Below are positions 50,402 through 59,985 of a stretch of 64,000 nucleotides of DNA, piece after piece. The translations under genes were made by a program, and so were the position numbers. Positions within the stretch are counted from its first letter, which is position 1; every line of letters starts with the position of its first letter. The notes beneath the pieces are model-generated. The model searched no databases, was not told where the DNA came from, and saw only the letters and a program-made list of their open reading frames with translations. The stretch is from NCBI GenBank assembly GCA_023410595.1, contig JAEYPO010000025.1, forward strand, positions 1 through 64,000, written 5' to 3'. The stretch is from Bacillota bacterium (GTDB lineage Bacteria > Bacillota > Clostridia > Christensenellales > SZUA-584).

Positions 50402-51904
50402 GTGGCGTTACTGATGGGAATTGACCTTGGCACGTCCAGCCTGAAAACAATAATAACAAACGAAGCGGGCGCTTTAAAAGCGCTAACCCACCGTGAATAT
50501 ACTTTTGATTCTCCCCGCGGAGGTTACGCGGAGCAGGACCCCGAAATTTGGTGGAAGGCCTGCTGCGAAACCGTCAGGGAAGCAGTAGCGGCATGCGGCG
50601 TGTCCGCGTCCGAGATCGCAGGGGTGAGTTTTTCCGGGCAGATGCATGGCCTTGTTATGATGGATCGCGAATACCGCGTCGTGCGCCCGGCGATATTGCA
50701 CTGTGACGCCCGCTCTGACGAACAGGTCGAAGAGCTTCGCTCTGAGTTCGGCAAAGACGGCGTACGCATGCATATGATGAATCCTGTGTATACGGGATTC
50801 CTGCTGCCGTCGCTTATGTGGGTAAGGCGGCATGAACCAGAAAACTATGAACGCATACGTTACGTATGTCTACCGAAGGACTATCTAAAATTCAGGATGA
50901 CAGGAGAGCTTTCTTCAGATTATTCGGACGCCTCCGCTACGCTTGCTTTCGATATTATAAGCGGCGTGTGGTCCAAGCACATACTTGAGCGTGTCAGCAT
51001 TCCTTCCGAGCTTTTTCCGCGCTGCTACGGGACGACGGAATACACCGGCCGCGTATGCAGCGAGGCGGCCGGACTTACCGGCCTTTCCGAAAAGACGGTC
51101 GTTGCGGCGGGCGGCGGGGACCAGATAATGCAAAGCATAGGCAACGGCATGGTGATGCCGGGAGACGCGACAGTCAATATAGGCAGCAGCGGGCAGGTCT
51201 GTTTTCAGATAGATAAACCGGTGCTTAACCCGCAGCTGAATACGAATATGTTCTGCGGATACAGAAGGGGAAGCTGGATACTTTTTGGGGCGACGATGAC
51301 GGCGGGGCTGTCGCTAGAATGGTGGCACAGGATAATAGGCGATATAAACTATGACGCGCTGAATAAAGAAGTCGATGCCGTCGTACCGGGAAGCGGCGGG
51401 GTGGTATTCCTGCCGTATCTGAACGGGGAGCGGACGCCTCATGTTAACCCGAATTTAAGCGGCATGTTCCTCGGCGTCAATATAGGAACAACACGCGCGC
51501 ATATGACGAGAGCTGTTATGGAAGGCGTCGCGTTTTCGCTGATGCAGTGTATAGAAATATGCGCAAGTCTCGGGTATAAAGCGGAAACGCTCGTGGCATC
51601 GGGCGGAGGAGCAAGGAGCAAACCGTGGCTGCAAATGCAGGCAGATATATATGATATACCGCTGAGGGTTTCCGAAACAAGGGAACAGGCCGGCATGGGC
51701 GCGGCTCTTGCGGCGGGCGTGGGAGCCGGAGTGTATTCCGATTTGGAGGAAGCCTGCCGGATCGCGGTGAGTTATAAAGACGAGATAATTATGCCTGATC
51801 CGCAGCGCCATCAGGTATACAGTGAATACTACGGGCTTTATAAGGAAGCGTATCTCTCAGGCAAGGATGAACTTAAAAAGGCCGCTTTGATGGGAAGAAA
51901 GTGA
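50402..51904 (+). CDS. FGGY-family carbohydrate kinase, xylulokinase-like
   Basis: 500 residues, actin-fold sugar kinase. GIDLGTSSLKTII (phosphate loop), GVSFSGQMHGLVMMD, LHCDARSDEQV, GGGDQIMQSIGNG and GERTPHVNPNLSGMFLG match xylulokinases most closely; ketose kinases for other pentuloses or hexuloses have the same layout. GTG start behind AGGAGG, 13 bases after the preceding kinase gene. In this locus it probably phosphorylates a ketose, possibly the product of the 3-epimerase encoded downstream. Confidence 0.85.
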   Translation: MALLMGIDLGTSSLKTIITNEAGALKALTHREYTFDSPRGGYAEQDPEIWWKACCETVREAVAACGVSASEIAGVSFSGQMHGLVMMDREYRVVRPAILHCDARSDEQVEELRSEFGKDGVRMHMMNPVYTGFLLPSLMWVRRHEPENYERIRYVCLPKDYLKFRMTGELSSDYSDASATLAFDIISGVWSKHILERVSIPSELFPRCYGTTEYTGRVCSEAAGLTGLSEKTVVAAGGGDQIMQSIGNGMVMPGDATVNIGSSGQVCFQIDKPVLNPQLNTNMFCGYRRGSWILFGATMTAGLSLEWWHRIIGDINYDALNKEVDAVVPGSGGVVFLPYLNGERTPHVNPNLSGMFLGVNIGTTRAHMTRAVMEGVAFSLMQCIEICASLGYKAETLVASGGGARSKPWLQMQADIYDIPLRVSETREQAGMGAALAAGVGAGVYSDLEEACRIAVSYKDEIIMPDPQRHQVYSEYYGLYKEAYLSGKDELKKAALMGRK

Positions 51905-51935
51905 GCAAGCAAAATTTTAAGGTGAGGTGATATAT

Positions 51936-53465
51936 TTGGCCGAGAGCGTTAACACAAAAGATTACGAATATATCCTGGACTGTCAAGGAGTTTACAAGGC
52001 GTTCGGCGGAACGCACGCGTTGCAGGACGTTCAGCTTCGTATAAGGAAAGGCCAGGTCCACGCGCTTTTAGGAGAGAACGGCGCCGGAAAGTCGACATTG
52101 ATGAAGATCATAATCGGCCTTATCAATAAGGACGCGGGCGATATAACTTTCGAAGGTAAACCGTACAGCGTCAGCGGCCCCGCCGAAGCTATAAAAGCCG
52201 GGATATCCATGATACATCAGGAGCTGAATCCCGAGCCTTATCTGTCGATAGCCGAGAGCATATTCTTAAAGCGCGAAGATACGGTGAAGCGCACGCCGTT
52301 TCTTAACAAGAAAGAAACGAACCGCAGGGCGGCTGAGATAATCAAACAGTATAACCTTAATATGAGCCCTAAGATGCTCATGGAACAGCTGACGCTTGCG
52401 CAGATGCAGATGATAGAGATATTGAAGGCTGTTTCCTGCAACGCGCGCCTCGTGATAATGGACGAGCCGACGTCTTCGCTGGACAGCGAGGAGACGGAGC
52501 GCCTGTTCAGGACGATACGCAGCCTCAAGGAGCAGGGAGTTACGGTCATATATATCTCTCACCGCATGGAGGAAATATTCCAGATATGCGACTCATACTC
52601 CGTATTCCGCGACGGCAGCTTTATAGGATCGGGCGACCTGAGCGAAATAAAGACGAACGAGCTCATTTCGATGATGGTCGGGCGTACGGTAGAGAACATA
52701 TTCCCTAAAACCGATTGCGAGATAGGCGACGTCGTGTTCAAGGCGGAGGGACTATCCGGCAAAGGATTCAATGGCATCAGCTTTGAAGTTCGCAGCGGAG
52801 AGATACTTGGCCTCTCAGGACTCGTCGGCTCGGGACGCAGCGAGACTATGCGCGCCATATTCGGGCTGGATCCTCTTTCGAGCGGAAGGATGTATTTAAA
52901 CGGTAAAGAACTGAAGGTTAAAAGCCCCGGGGACGCGATCGATAAGGGTATCGCTATGATCAACGAGGACCGTAAAAGCTACGGCCTATGCCTTTACAGG
53001 TCGATACGCGAAAACATATCGCTTCCCAATCTGCGCAGCAGGCAGAAAGGCTTACTGCTGAACCAGAAGCGGGAAAAGGCTGAATGCAGGGAAGTTGCTA
53101 AAACGCTTACCGTAAAGATGGCGAGCGTTGAATCAGAAGCGTTCTCGCTTAGCGGCGGCAACCAGCAAAAAGTCGTTATATCCAAATGGGTTATGGCAAA
53201 GCCAAAGCTGCTTATAATGGATGAACCGACAAGGGGCGTCGACGTCGGCGCGAAGGCGGAGATACACGCGCTAATGAGCAAGTTTGCCTCGGAGGGAATG
53301 GCAATAATAATGGTCTCCTCCGAACTGCCTGAGATAATGGGCATGAGCGACAGGATACTGATATACCACGAAGGCAGGCTCAACGGAGAGATATTCCGCG
53401 AGGATATACTTTCAGGCAAAGCAAACCAGGAATATATACTGGCTAAAGAATTTGGTGAGAAATAG
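51936..53465 (+). CDS. rbsA: Sugar ABC transporter ATP-binding protein (RbsA type)
   Basis: 509 residues with two fused nucleotide-binding domains. First: GENGAGKST and VIMDEPTSSLDSEE, with a divergent signature (LTLAQMQMIEI). Second: GLVGSGRSE in place of a full Walker A, LSGGNQQKVVISKW and LIMDEPTRGVDVG. This asymmetry is normal for RbsA/XylG/MglA proteins. The TTG start follows GAGGTGA; a GTG nine bases upstream is less likely. Works with the permease and lipoprotein encoded next. The symbol denotes the family, not a proven ribose specificity. Confidence 0.93.
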   Translation: MAESVNTKDYEYILDCQGVYKAFGGTHALQDVQLRIRKGQVHALLGENGAGKSTLMKIIIGLINKDAGDITFEGKPYSVSGPAEAIKAGISMIHQELNPEPYLSIAESIFLKREDTVKRTPFLNKKETNRRAAEIIKQYNLNMSPKMLMEQLTLAQMQMIEILKAVSCNARLVIMDEPTSSLDSEETERLFRTIRSLKEQGVTVIYISHRMEEIFQICDSYSVFRDGSFIGSGDLSEIKTNELISMMVGRTVENIFPKTDCEIGDVVFKAEGLSGKGFNGISFEVRSGEILGLSGLVGSGRSETMRAIFGLDPLSSGRMYLNGKELKVKSPGDAIDKGIAMINEDRKSYGLCLYRSIRENISLPNLRSRQKGLLLNQKREKAECREVAKTLTVKMASVESEAFSLSGGNQQKVVISKWVMAKPKLLIMDEPTRGVDVGAKAEIHALMSKFASEGMAIIMVSSELPEIMGMSDRILIYHEGRLNGEIFREDILSGKANQEYILAKEFGEK

Positions 53466-53475
53466 GAGGACAGCC

Positions 53476-54456
53476 ATGGAGGCAAACAAAGAAAAGCGGA
53501 TACTTGGTATGGATCAGCATGATTTCAGTCTTTTTCTGAAACGGTACGGAATTGTTTTCGTAATGATAGGCATGTTTGTGATACTGTCGATCGCATCGCC
53601 TAAGTTTCTGCAGATAGGCAACATAACAAACGTGCTCTCTACAGTTGCGCTAAACGGCGTACTGGCGATGGGAATGGTGTTCGTTATCACAGCCGGAGGC
53701 ATCGACCTTTCAATAGGCTCCATGCTCGCGCTGGCAAGTACGACGATAGGCGTTGTGTTGCAGCTTACCGGCAACAACCTTCTCGCATGTATCGTTGCGG
53801 TCATAGCGTGCGGCATATTGGGATTCTTAAACGGCATACTCGTAGCAGGGTTCAATATGTTCCCGTTTGTCGTAACGCTTGCGAGCCAGCTCGTTATACG
53901 CGGACTCGGATATGTGCTGTCAGGCGGGTATTCGTTCGCTCTTGCGAATCCGTCGTTTACGCAGATAGGCCTCGGGAAGCTGTTCGACACGATACCGTAT
54001 CCTATACTGATACTGCTCGGCGTAACGATTGTATCCTATATATTGATGCACTGGACAAAGTTCGGCCGTTACGTCTACGCAACGGGCGGAAACATAAACG
54101 CCGCGAGGGCGTCGGGCGTCAACATATTCTGGACGCGCGTCAACACATACGTAATAAGCGGCATATTCTCGGCTATAGCCGGAATCATAATGACGGCCAA
54201 GATAAACGCTGCGCAGCCTAACATAGGCGTGGGCTATGAGACGGACGCCATAGCGGCCTGCGTTATAGGCGGGACGTCGTTTGCGGGCGGTATATCGACG
54301 ATACCCGGCACGCTCGTAGGCATAATCATAATCGGGCTTATCTATAACGGCATGAACCTTATGGGCATACAGTCATACTGGCAGACGATATTCAAGGGCC
54401 TGCTCATTATAGGCGCGGTCATGCTTGATATGACGATAAACAGGAAACGTTCATAA
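53476..54456 (+). CDS. rbsC: Sugar ABC transporter permease (RbsC type)
   Basis: 326 residues, about eight to ten membrane spans. Family marker segments: VLAMGMVFVITAGGIDLSIG and the EAA-like loop with ATGGNINAARASGVNIFWTR. ATG 53476 follows AGGAGGA. Ten bases separate it from rbsA. A hairpin TCCGGG-N6-CCCGGA (54468-54485) follows the stop and probably protects or separates the transcript before the binding-protein gene. Confidence 0.93.
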   Translation: MEANKEKRILGMDQHDFSLFLKRYGIVFVMIGMFVILSIASPKFLQIGNITNVLSTVALNGVLAMGMVFVITAGGIDLSIGSMLALASTTIGVVLQLTGNNLLACIVAVIACGILGFLNGILVAGFNMFPFVVTLASQLVIRGLGYVLSGGYSFALANPSFTQIGLGKLFDTIPYPILILLGVTIVSYILMHWTKFGRYVYATGGNINAARASGVNIFWTRVNTYVISGIFSAIAGIIMTAKINAAQPNIGVGYETDAIAACVIGGTSFAGGISTIPGTLVGIIIIGLIYNGMNLMGIQSYWQTIFKGLLIIGAVMLDMTINRKRS

Positions 54457-54467
54457 CTTAAGAGACA

Positions 54468-54485
54468 TCCGGGCAATTACCCGGA
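54468..54485 (+). promoter_or_regulatory. Intercistronic hairpin before the binding-protein gene
   Basis: TCCGGG-CAATTA-CCCGGA without a T run. Such stems are common ahead of binding-protein genes, where they raise their mRNA level relative to the permease. Confidence 0.55.
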
Positions 54486-54562
54486 GAAGAGAAACATATT
54501 AACTAAAGATTAAAGTTCTTTACCCAAAAGGGTTGAGATAAAAAATACTAGGAGGAAACAAT

Positions 54563-55585
54563 ATGAAAAAGGTATTAGCACTTGTTACTGTGTTGCTTCT
54601 GACCGTGGCTTTTGCGGCATGCTCCGGAACGGCTACACCGTCTGCCCCGGCTTCACAGGCTCCGGCAAACTCGGAGGCTCCCGTATCCGAAGCGCCCGCT
54701 TCGCAGGAACCGGCTGCCAGCGAAATCCATGTGGCCTATATCGCAAAGAACACAGTGGACGCGTTCCATGCTACGCTGAACAGCGCTGCGGAAAAAGCGC
54801 TCGATGCTCTGAAAGCGGACGGAACGATCGCCGGCTGGCAGCTTTATGACGGCCTTACCGATCCTAACACTCAGGTCAACCTGATTGAAGACGCGATCAA
54901 CGGCGGCGCAAACTTCGTTATACTGCTTCCCGCTGAAAGCGAAGGCAGCGCGCCTGTTGTAAAACGCTGCGCCGACGCCGGCATCCCGATCGTTGTAGTT
55001 AACTCCATGACGAACAACACCGAAGAACTCGCGACTTCGTTCGTTGGTTCCAACGACGTAGAAGCCGGTGAGATAATGGCTAACTTCGTTATAGAACAGC
55101 TTCCGGACGGCGGCAAGTACGCTCATATGATGGGTATCGTAGGTAACTCCGCTCAGATTCAGAGGGGCGAAGGCATCGCGAACATCATGGGCAAGAACGA
55201 CAAGTGGGAAAGCGTTGGCGATTTCGCGGCTGACTGGTCGGCTGACAAAGCAGTTCAGTTCGCAACAGACGCTCTTACGCAGTACGGCGACGAGCTCAAA
55301 GCCATCATTTGCGACAACGACGACATGTCGTCCGCGGTTCAGGCTTACTGCAACTCCGTTGACCGTAAAGACATCGTCTGCATCGGCGTAGACGGCAATG
55401 CCGGCCCGCTCCAGATGGTCAAAGACGGATCGCTCCGCTCGACGGTGCTTCAGGACGGCGCAGCTCAGGTCGAAGCCGCTATAGCGCTTATACCGGACAT
55501 CATCGCTGGAAAGACGGTCGAAAAGACGGTAACGATCCCCTTCACGCTGGTTACGCCCGAAAACGTTGACCAGTATCTTAAATAA
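54563..55585 (+). CDS. rbsB: Sugar-binding lipoprotein (RbsB type)
   Basis: 340 residues. Signal peptide with lipobox FAAC and lipidated C20, a proline/serine/alanine-rich linker to about residue 50, then a type I periplasmic-binding fold (Peripla_BP_4): HVAYIAKNTVDAFHATLNSA, GGANFVILLPAESEG, AIICDNDDMSSAVQAY and GVDGNAGPLQMVKDG. It captures the imported sugar at the cell surface. AGGAGGA lies before the ATG. Gene order A-C-B differs from the common A-C-B-K ribose operon only in the neighbours. Confidence 0.93.
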   Translation: MKKVLALVTVLLLTVAFAACSGTATPSAPASQAPANSEAPVSEAPASQEPAASEIHVAYIAKNTVDAFHATLNSAAEKALDALKADGTIAGWQLYDGLTDPNTQVNLIEDAINGGANFVILLPAESEGSAPVVKRCADAGIPIVVVNSMTNNTEELATSFVGSNDVEAGEIMANFVIEQLPDGGKYAHMMGIVGNSAQIQRGEGIANIMGKNDKWESVGDFAADWSADKAVQFATDALTQYGDELKAIICDNDDMSSAVQAYCNSVDRKDIVCIGVDGNAGPLQMVKDGSLRSTVLQDGAAQVEAAIALIPDIIAGKTVEKTVTIPFTLVTPENVDQYLK

Positions 55586-55629
55586 AAAGTGACGTTATAT
55601 CTATGAGGGAATCAAAAGAATGAATGAAG

Positions 55630-55832
55630 GGTTAGAAGCGGCCCTTTAAAGGGGCTGCTTCTAACCAAAATCAAGCGCTATATAAATAGCGCAGGGAAAG
55701 CAAAAAAACGCCATCATATATTGAAAAATACACAGATAAAAATCGGCGTCAGATTTCGCCATAAGCCAAAACAAAAGCGGCATAGTCAGCCGCTGCTAGC
55801 TTTTTGAAAAAAATGTCGGCTCATGCCGATAT
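55630..55832 (+). other. Cluster of four hairpins between rbsB and the aldolase gene
   Basis: Successive stems: GGTTAGAAGCGGCCC paired with GGGGCTGCTTCTAACC (55630-55666, one wobble), GCGCTA-TATAAA-TAGCGC (55675-55692), AGCGGC-N7-GCCGCT followed closely by TTTTTG (55776-55805, the best terminator) and TCGGC-TCAT-GCCGA (about 55817-55830). Termination, attenuation or processing may separate the two halves of the sugar locus here. Confidence 0.6.
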
Positions 55833-55865
55833 TGATTATAATTTAAAATTTGGAGGAATGCAACT

Positions 55866-56735
55866 GTGTTAGTGAACATTAAAGAGATATTGGCGGTAGC
55901 CAATGAACGCAATTTCGCAATACCGGCATTTAATATCGGCACCGGCCAGATACTGAAGGCGGTTATAGAGTGTTCGGAAGAGAAAAAGGCGCCTGTTATA
56001 CTGGCGGTGCATCCAAGCGAACTTGAGTTCCAGGGAGACAGTTTCATGGCAAGCTGTATAAGCGCAGCAAACGCGGCAAAGGTACCGGTGTGCATACATA
56101 TGGATCACAGCTCTAACCTGGAGCAGATACTGCACGCCGTACGCACCGGATTCACGTCCGTTATGATCGACGCTTCGCATCTGCCGTTTGAAGAAAATGT
56201 AGCTATATCAAAAAAAGTCGTGGACATGCTTCATCCGCTGGGCGTCACCGTAGAGGCTGAGCTGGGTACTATAGGCACGACGGGCAATGATACAGAAGGC
56301 GGCGCGGGAGAAATAACCTATACCGACCCCGACGATGTGGAAACGTTTGTGCAAGCTACGGGAATAGATTGCCTCGCGGTAGCGATAGGCACAGCGCACG
56401 GCATATACCCCAAAGGCTTTAAACCGGAGCTTAAGCTCGACCTTTTAAGCGAGATAAAAAGAAGGGTAAGTATTCCGCTGGTACTGCACGGAGGCTCCGC
56501 CAATCCCGACGAAGAGATAGCCGAGAGTGTAAAACGCGGTATAAACAAGATAAACATATCCTCGGATATAAAGGACGCTTTTTATCAGCAGCTAAGGATA
56601 ACGCTGTCCGCTGACGCAAAAGTTCGCGAACCGTTTGAGCTTTATATCGACAGCATAAATGCTATGAAAAAAGTGATCAACCAGAAGATAGATCTTTTTA
56701 ATGCCGCGAATCAAATTCAATACTACACACTGTAA
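55866..56735 (+). CDS. Class II ketose-bisphosphate-type aldolase
   Basis: 289 residues, FbaA/GatY/KbaY/IolJ family, zinc-dependent retro-aldol cleavage yielding dihydroxyacetone phosphate. Zinc and catalytic motifs are visible: HMDHSSNLEQI, DASHLPFEENV, VEAELGTIG, AIGTAHGIYPKG, LVLHGGSANPDE and KINISSDIK. These fit fructose- or tagatose-bisphosphate aldolase; the substrate stereochemistry cannot be told. GTG start behind GGAGGA. It likely cleaves the doubly phosphorylated ketose made by the two kinases upstream. Confidence 0.9.
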   Translation: MLVNIKEILAVANERNFAIPAFNIGTGQILKAVIECSEEKKAPVILAVHPSELEFQGDSFMASCISAANAAKVPVCIHMDHSSNLEQILHAVRTGFTSVMIDASHLPFEENVAISKKVVDMLHPLGVTVEAELGTIGTTGNDTEGGAGEITYTDPDDVETFVQATGIDCLAVAIGTAHGIYPKGFKPELKLDLLSEIKRRVSIPLVLHGGSANPDEEIAESVKRGINKINISSDIKDAFYQQLRITLSADAKVREPFELYIDSINAMKKVINQKIDLFNAANQIQYYTL

Positions 56736-56792
56736 GCTGGGAGAGAGTATTAACGACATTATTTATTTTATTATTAACAAGGAGGCTATCTT

Positions 56793-57995
56793 ATGTCCAA
56801 AGGACGGATTAAAGAGGTATTTAAAAAGGGAAACGGCGTACTGCAGCTCACCCCGACATGGGTCCCCAGGGGATTTAACGAGCCTGGGCATAGATTAAGG
56901 CTTCATCCCGACGATTATTTTGCGTTCGGCATGGACCGCGGCGGGATATGCGAACGCTGGCTTGGCTCTGTCACCGTTGCGCTGAACGGACCTAAGACCG
57001 GCCCAACGGAAGGCATGAGCTTTGTGCTTGCCGATGCGGCGACAGGCGAGAAGATACTTTTCGCGGATGCTGTGGAAGAGCTGGGCGCCGACCTTATAGG
57101 CGATGAATTGCAAAGCAGATACGGCACCTGGCCCACGTTTTCCAAACTTTACGATTATGATAAGCCGCTGTTTCATCATCTGCATCTTACCGAGCAGCTC
57201 GCGAAGCGCATAGGGCGCCACGGCAAACCGGAAGCGTATTATTTCCCTGTACAGTACAATGCGTACCTCGGAAGGTTCCCGCTCACATATTTCGGGTTCG
57301 ACCCGTCCACTACCAAAGAACAGGTAAAAGATTGCATACGGAATTACGGCAGCTTTGATACGCGCATAACGGAGCTTTCCCGCGCTTTCAGGATACAGCT
57401 CGGAACTGGCTGGTATACTCCCGCGGGCGTCATCCATGCTCCCGCTTCCGTCGTGACATACGAACCGCAATGGAACAGCGACGTCAACACGATAATGGAA
57501 AACGTGACGATGGGAGAAGTCAACCCGATGAATCTGCTTACCGACTGCCAGACCCCGGAAGAGAAGGGCGATGTTGAAGCGCTGTTTTCTCAGATAGACT
57601 GGGAAGAGAGCACGCGTTCCGACTATAAAGAAAAGTATTTCAGAGCTCCTAAAGCTCTTCCCGAAACGCAAAAAGGGCTTACGGAAAAATGGGTCGCATA
57701 TGCAAACGAATGGATAGCGGCGAAAGAAGTAACAGTCGCGCCCGGAGCGAGCGTTAAGCTGTATGACGAAGCGTGCTACTGCGCTCTAGCGGTTCAGGGG
57801 CACGGAAATTTCGGAGAGTTTGAATGCGAGACGCCCGGGGTTTTGAGATTAGGCGACATCTCCGGCGACGAGTTCTTCGTATCCGAAGCTTCCGCCAAAA
57901 AAGGAATAGCTATCGTAAACACCAGCAGCTATGAGCCTTTAGTAATACTGCAGAACTTTGCCAACAACAACCCTGCGGTTCCTCAGACTGTCTAG
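56793..57995 (+). CDS. Cupin-fold sugar isomerase-like protein
   Basis: 400 residues, no signal peptide. FHHLHLTEQLAKRIGRHGKP and GTGWYTPAGVIHAP look like the two metal-ligand and active-site segments of a cupin, comparable to mannose-6-phosphate isomerase-like proteins. The family is not one I can name with certainty. Its place between the aldolase and the epimerase suggests an aldose-ketose isomerase step. AAGGAGG precedes the ATG. Thirteen bases separate its stop from the next start. Confidence 0.6.
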   Translation: MSKGRIKEVFKKGNGVLQLTPTWVPRGFNEPGHRLRLHPDDYFAFGMDRGGICERWLGSVTVALNGPKTGPTEGMSFVLADAATGEKILFADAVEELGADLIGDELQSRYGTWPTFSKLYDYDKPLFHHLHLTEQLAKRIGRHGKPEAYYFPVQYNAYLGRFPLTYFGFDPSTTKEQVKDCIRNYGSFDTRITELSRAFRIQLGTGWYTPAGVIHAPASVVTYEPQWNSDVNTIMENVTMGEVNPMNLLTDCQTPEEKGDVEALFSQIDWEESTRSDYKEKYFRAPKALPETQKGLTEKWVAYANEWIAAKEVTVAPGASVKLYDEACYCALAVQGHGNFGEFECETPGVLRLGDISGDEFFVSEASAKKGIAIVNTSSYEPLVILQNFANNNPAVPQTV

Positions 57996-58007
57996 GAGGC
58001 TTAAATT

Positions 58008-58865
58008 ATGTATTTTAAATTTGGAGTAGACAGCTTTATATGGGCTGAAAGCTTTGGCGAAAAGGATATCTGGATAATTAAGAAAGCAAAGGATATAGGC
58101 TTTGAGGTAATAGACTTCGCGATATCAAACCCGTTTACTTTCCCTACGGACAAAGTCAAAAGTGAACTTGAGCGGGTGGGTATAGAATGCGTCTGCACAA
58201 CGACTCTGACACCAGAGACCAATCCCATATCTCCCGATCCCGCAGTGCGTGCAGAAGCGGTAAAGGCGATGAAAAAGTGCGTGGATATATGCAATGAGCT
58301 GGGTGCGCCCATACTCGGCGGCGTAAATTATGCCGCGTGGGGATATCTTACTAAACGCCCGCGCACGGACGAAGAGTGGAATTGGGGCGTAGAGTGCATG
58401 CGCGAGGCCGCCCAGTACGCTAAGGAGACCGGCAGCGTCGTTATATGCGTCGAATGCGTGAACCGTTTTGAGACACACTTTTTAAACATCGCGGAAGACG
58501 CAGTGAAGTTCTGCAAGGACGTGGGCACTGGCAACATGAAGGTGCATCTTGACTGCTTCCATATGATACGCGAGGAAAAGAGTTTCTCAGGCGCCGTCAA
58601 AACATGCGGCAGGGAATACTTAGGCTATATACATGTGAATGAAAACGACCGCGGCATACCGGGCACGGGGCTCGTGCCTTTTAGGGAGTTCCTTGCTGCG
58701 GTGGCTGAAGTGGGATACGACGGGCCGCTCGTGATAGAGTCGTTCGACCCGAGCTTTACGGAGCTCGCGGGCAACTGCGCAATATGGAGAACGTTCGCGC
58801 CGACGGGTGAAGCGCTCGCCAGAGACGGCCTTGCCAACTTAAAGGCTATCGCAGCGCAGCTGTAG
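58008..58865 (+). CDS. Ketose 3-epimerase-like sugar isomerase/epimerase (TIM barrel)
   Basis: 285 residues, AP-endonuclease-2-like barrel. CVECVNRFETHFLN carries the first metal-binding glutamate as in D-tagatose/D-psicose 3-epimerases, HLDCFHMIREEKS and the ENDRGIPGTGLVPF segment follow the same group, and LVIESF supplies the second glutamate. It would epimerise a ketose at carbon 3. GAGGC precedes the ATG. IolE/IolI-type enzymes are the alternative, but the ENDRG...GTG string favours the 3-epimerase group. Confidence 0.78.
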   Translation: MYFKFGVDSFIWAESFGEKDIWIIKKAKDIGFEVIDFAISNPFTFPTDKVKSELERVGIECVCTTTLTPETNPISPDPAVRAEAVKAMKKCVDICNELGAPILGGVNYAAWGYLTKRPRTDEEWNWGVECMREAAQYAKETGSVVICVECVNRFETHFLNIAEDAVKFCKDVGTGNMKVHLDCFHMIREEKSFSGAVKTCGREYLGYIHVNENDRGIPGTGLVPFREFLAAVAEVGYDGPLVIESFDPSFTELAGNCAIWRTFAPTGEALARDGLANLKAIAAQL

Positions 58866-58976
58866 CAATACGGACTTTGGCACTAATGATGGAATATCTT
58901 TGCTATATGGATACGGAGCCGTTGAAGAACGGCGAAAAAAATAGCGTACTGAGTCTAGAAAGGAAGGCGGCACTAT

Positions 58977-59975
58977 ATGAACAGGATAGTTAACGATCCG
59001 AATTTTGTTGTCGAAGATATGCTTAAAGGTTTCATAAAAGCTAACAGGGACATAGTAGCGGCAACTGACAACCCGAGAGTGCTGAAGTACACGCAAGCCC
59101 CTATAGAGGGAAAGGTGGGCATAGTTACGGGCGGAGGTTCGGGACACAAACCGGCGTTCATTGGCTATATAGGAAAAAACATGTGCGACGCCGTAGCTGT
59201 AGGAGAGATATTCTCATCGCCTTCCGCGGCCGCTTTTTTAGGCGCCATGAAGGCTGCCGATTCGGGACGGGGCGTAGCGTGTCTTTATGGCAACTACGCG
59301 GGCGACAACATGAACGTAAAGATGGCGATGCGCAAGGCTAAAGACGCGGGCATAGAAGTAAAGACCGTCGTAGCGAACGACGACTGCGCCTCGGCTCCCA
59401 AAGAAGAGAAGGAAAAGCGCCGCGGCGTAGCGGGCGAGGTACTTATGTGGAAGGTAGGAGGCGCGAAAGCCGCGATGGGCGCCGACCTTGACGCCGTCAT
59501 AGCTGCTGCTCAGAAAGCGATAGATAACACGCGTTCCGTCGGCATAGGAACCGCGCCCTGCACTATACCCGCTGTCGGCCACCCTAACTTTACGATAGAA
59601 GACGGAAAAATGGAAGTGGGCATAGGACATCACGGAGAGCCGGGCGTCAGCGTGCAGCCGCTCGAAACGGCGGATAGTATGGCGGAGACGATGCTCGACC
59701 TGATACTGCCCGATCTGCCGTTTAACAAAGGCGACGAAGTCGTTGTGCTTCTCTCGGGGCTCGGCGCAACGCCGGTAATGGAGCAGTACATAGTCTACAG
59801 CAAGGCCGAGGAGATACTAAGAGGGAAGGGCATAAGCGTATACAAGGCTTACGTGGGCAATTACTTCACGTCGCTTGAGATGATGGGCGTAACGCTCACG
59901 GTTATGAAGCTGGATGATGAGCTTAAAGAGTGCATAGATTTCCCCGCGGATTCCGTGGGACTGAAGCAGCTGTAG
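58977..59975 (+). CDS. dhaK: Dihydroxyacetone kinase subunit DhaK-like
   Basis: 332 residues. Substrate-binding subunit; the phosphate-loop-like GGGSGHKPAFIGY, YGNYAGDNMN and the hemiaminal-forming histidine in GIGHHGEPGVS are intact, so it can bind dihydroxyacetone or a similar short ketose covalently. GGAAGGCGG lies before the ATG. It is followed at once by dhaL; no dhaM is in the window, so phosphate may come from a PTS protein elsewhere or the pair may be ATP-dependent as in erythrulose-kinase-type systems. Confidence 0.92.
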   Translation: MNRIVNDPNFVVEDMLKGFIKANRDIVAATDNPRVLKYTQAPIEGKVGIVTGGGSGHKPAFIGYIGKNMCDAVAVGEIFSSPSAAAFLGAMKAADSGRGVACLYGNYAGDNMNVKMAMRKAKDAGIEVKTVVANDDCASAPKEEKEKRRGVAGEVLMWKVGGAKAAMGADLDAVIAAAQKAIDNTRSVGIGTAPCTIPAVGHPNFTIEDGKMEVGIGHHGEPGVSVQPLETADSMAETMLDLILPDLPFNKGDEVVVLLSGLGATPVMEQYIVYSKAEEILRGKGISVYKAYVGNYFTSLEMMGVTLTVMKLDDELKECIDFPADSVGLKQL

Positions 59976-59985
59976 GGTGATGATT

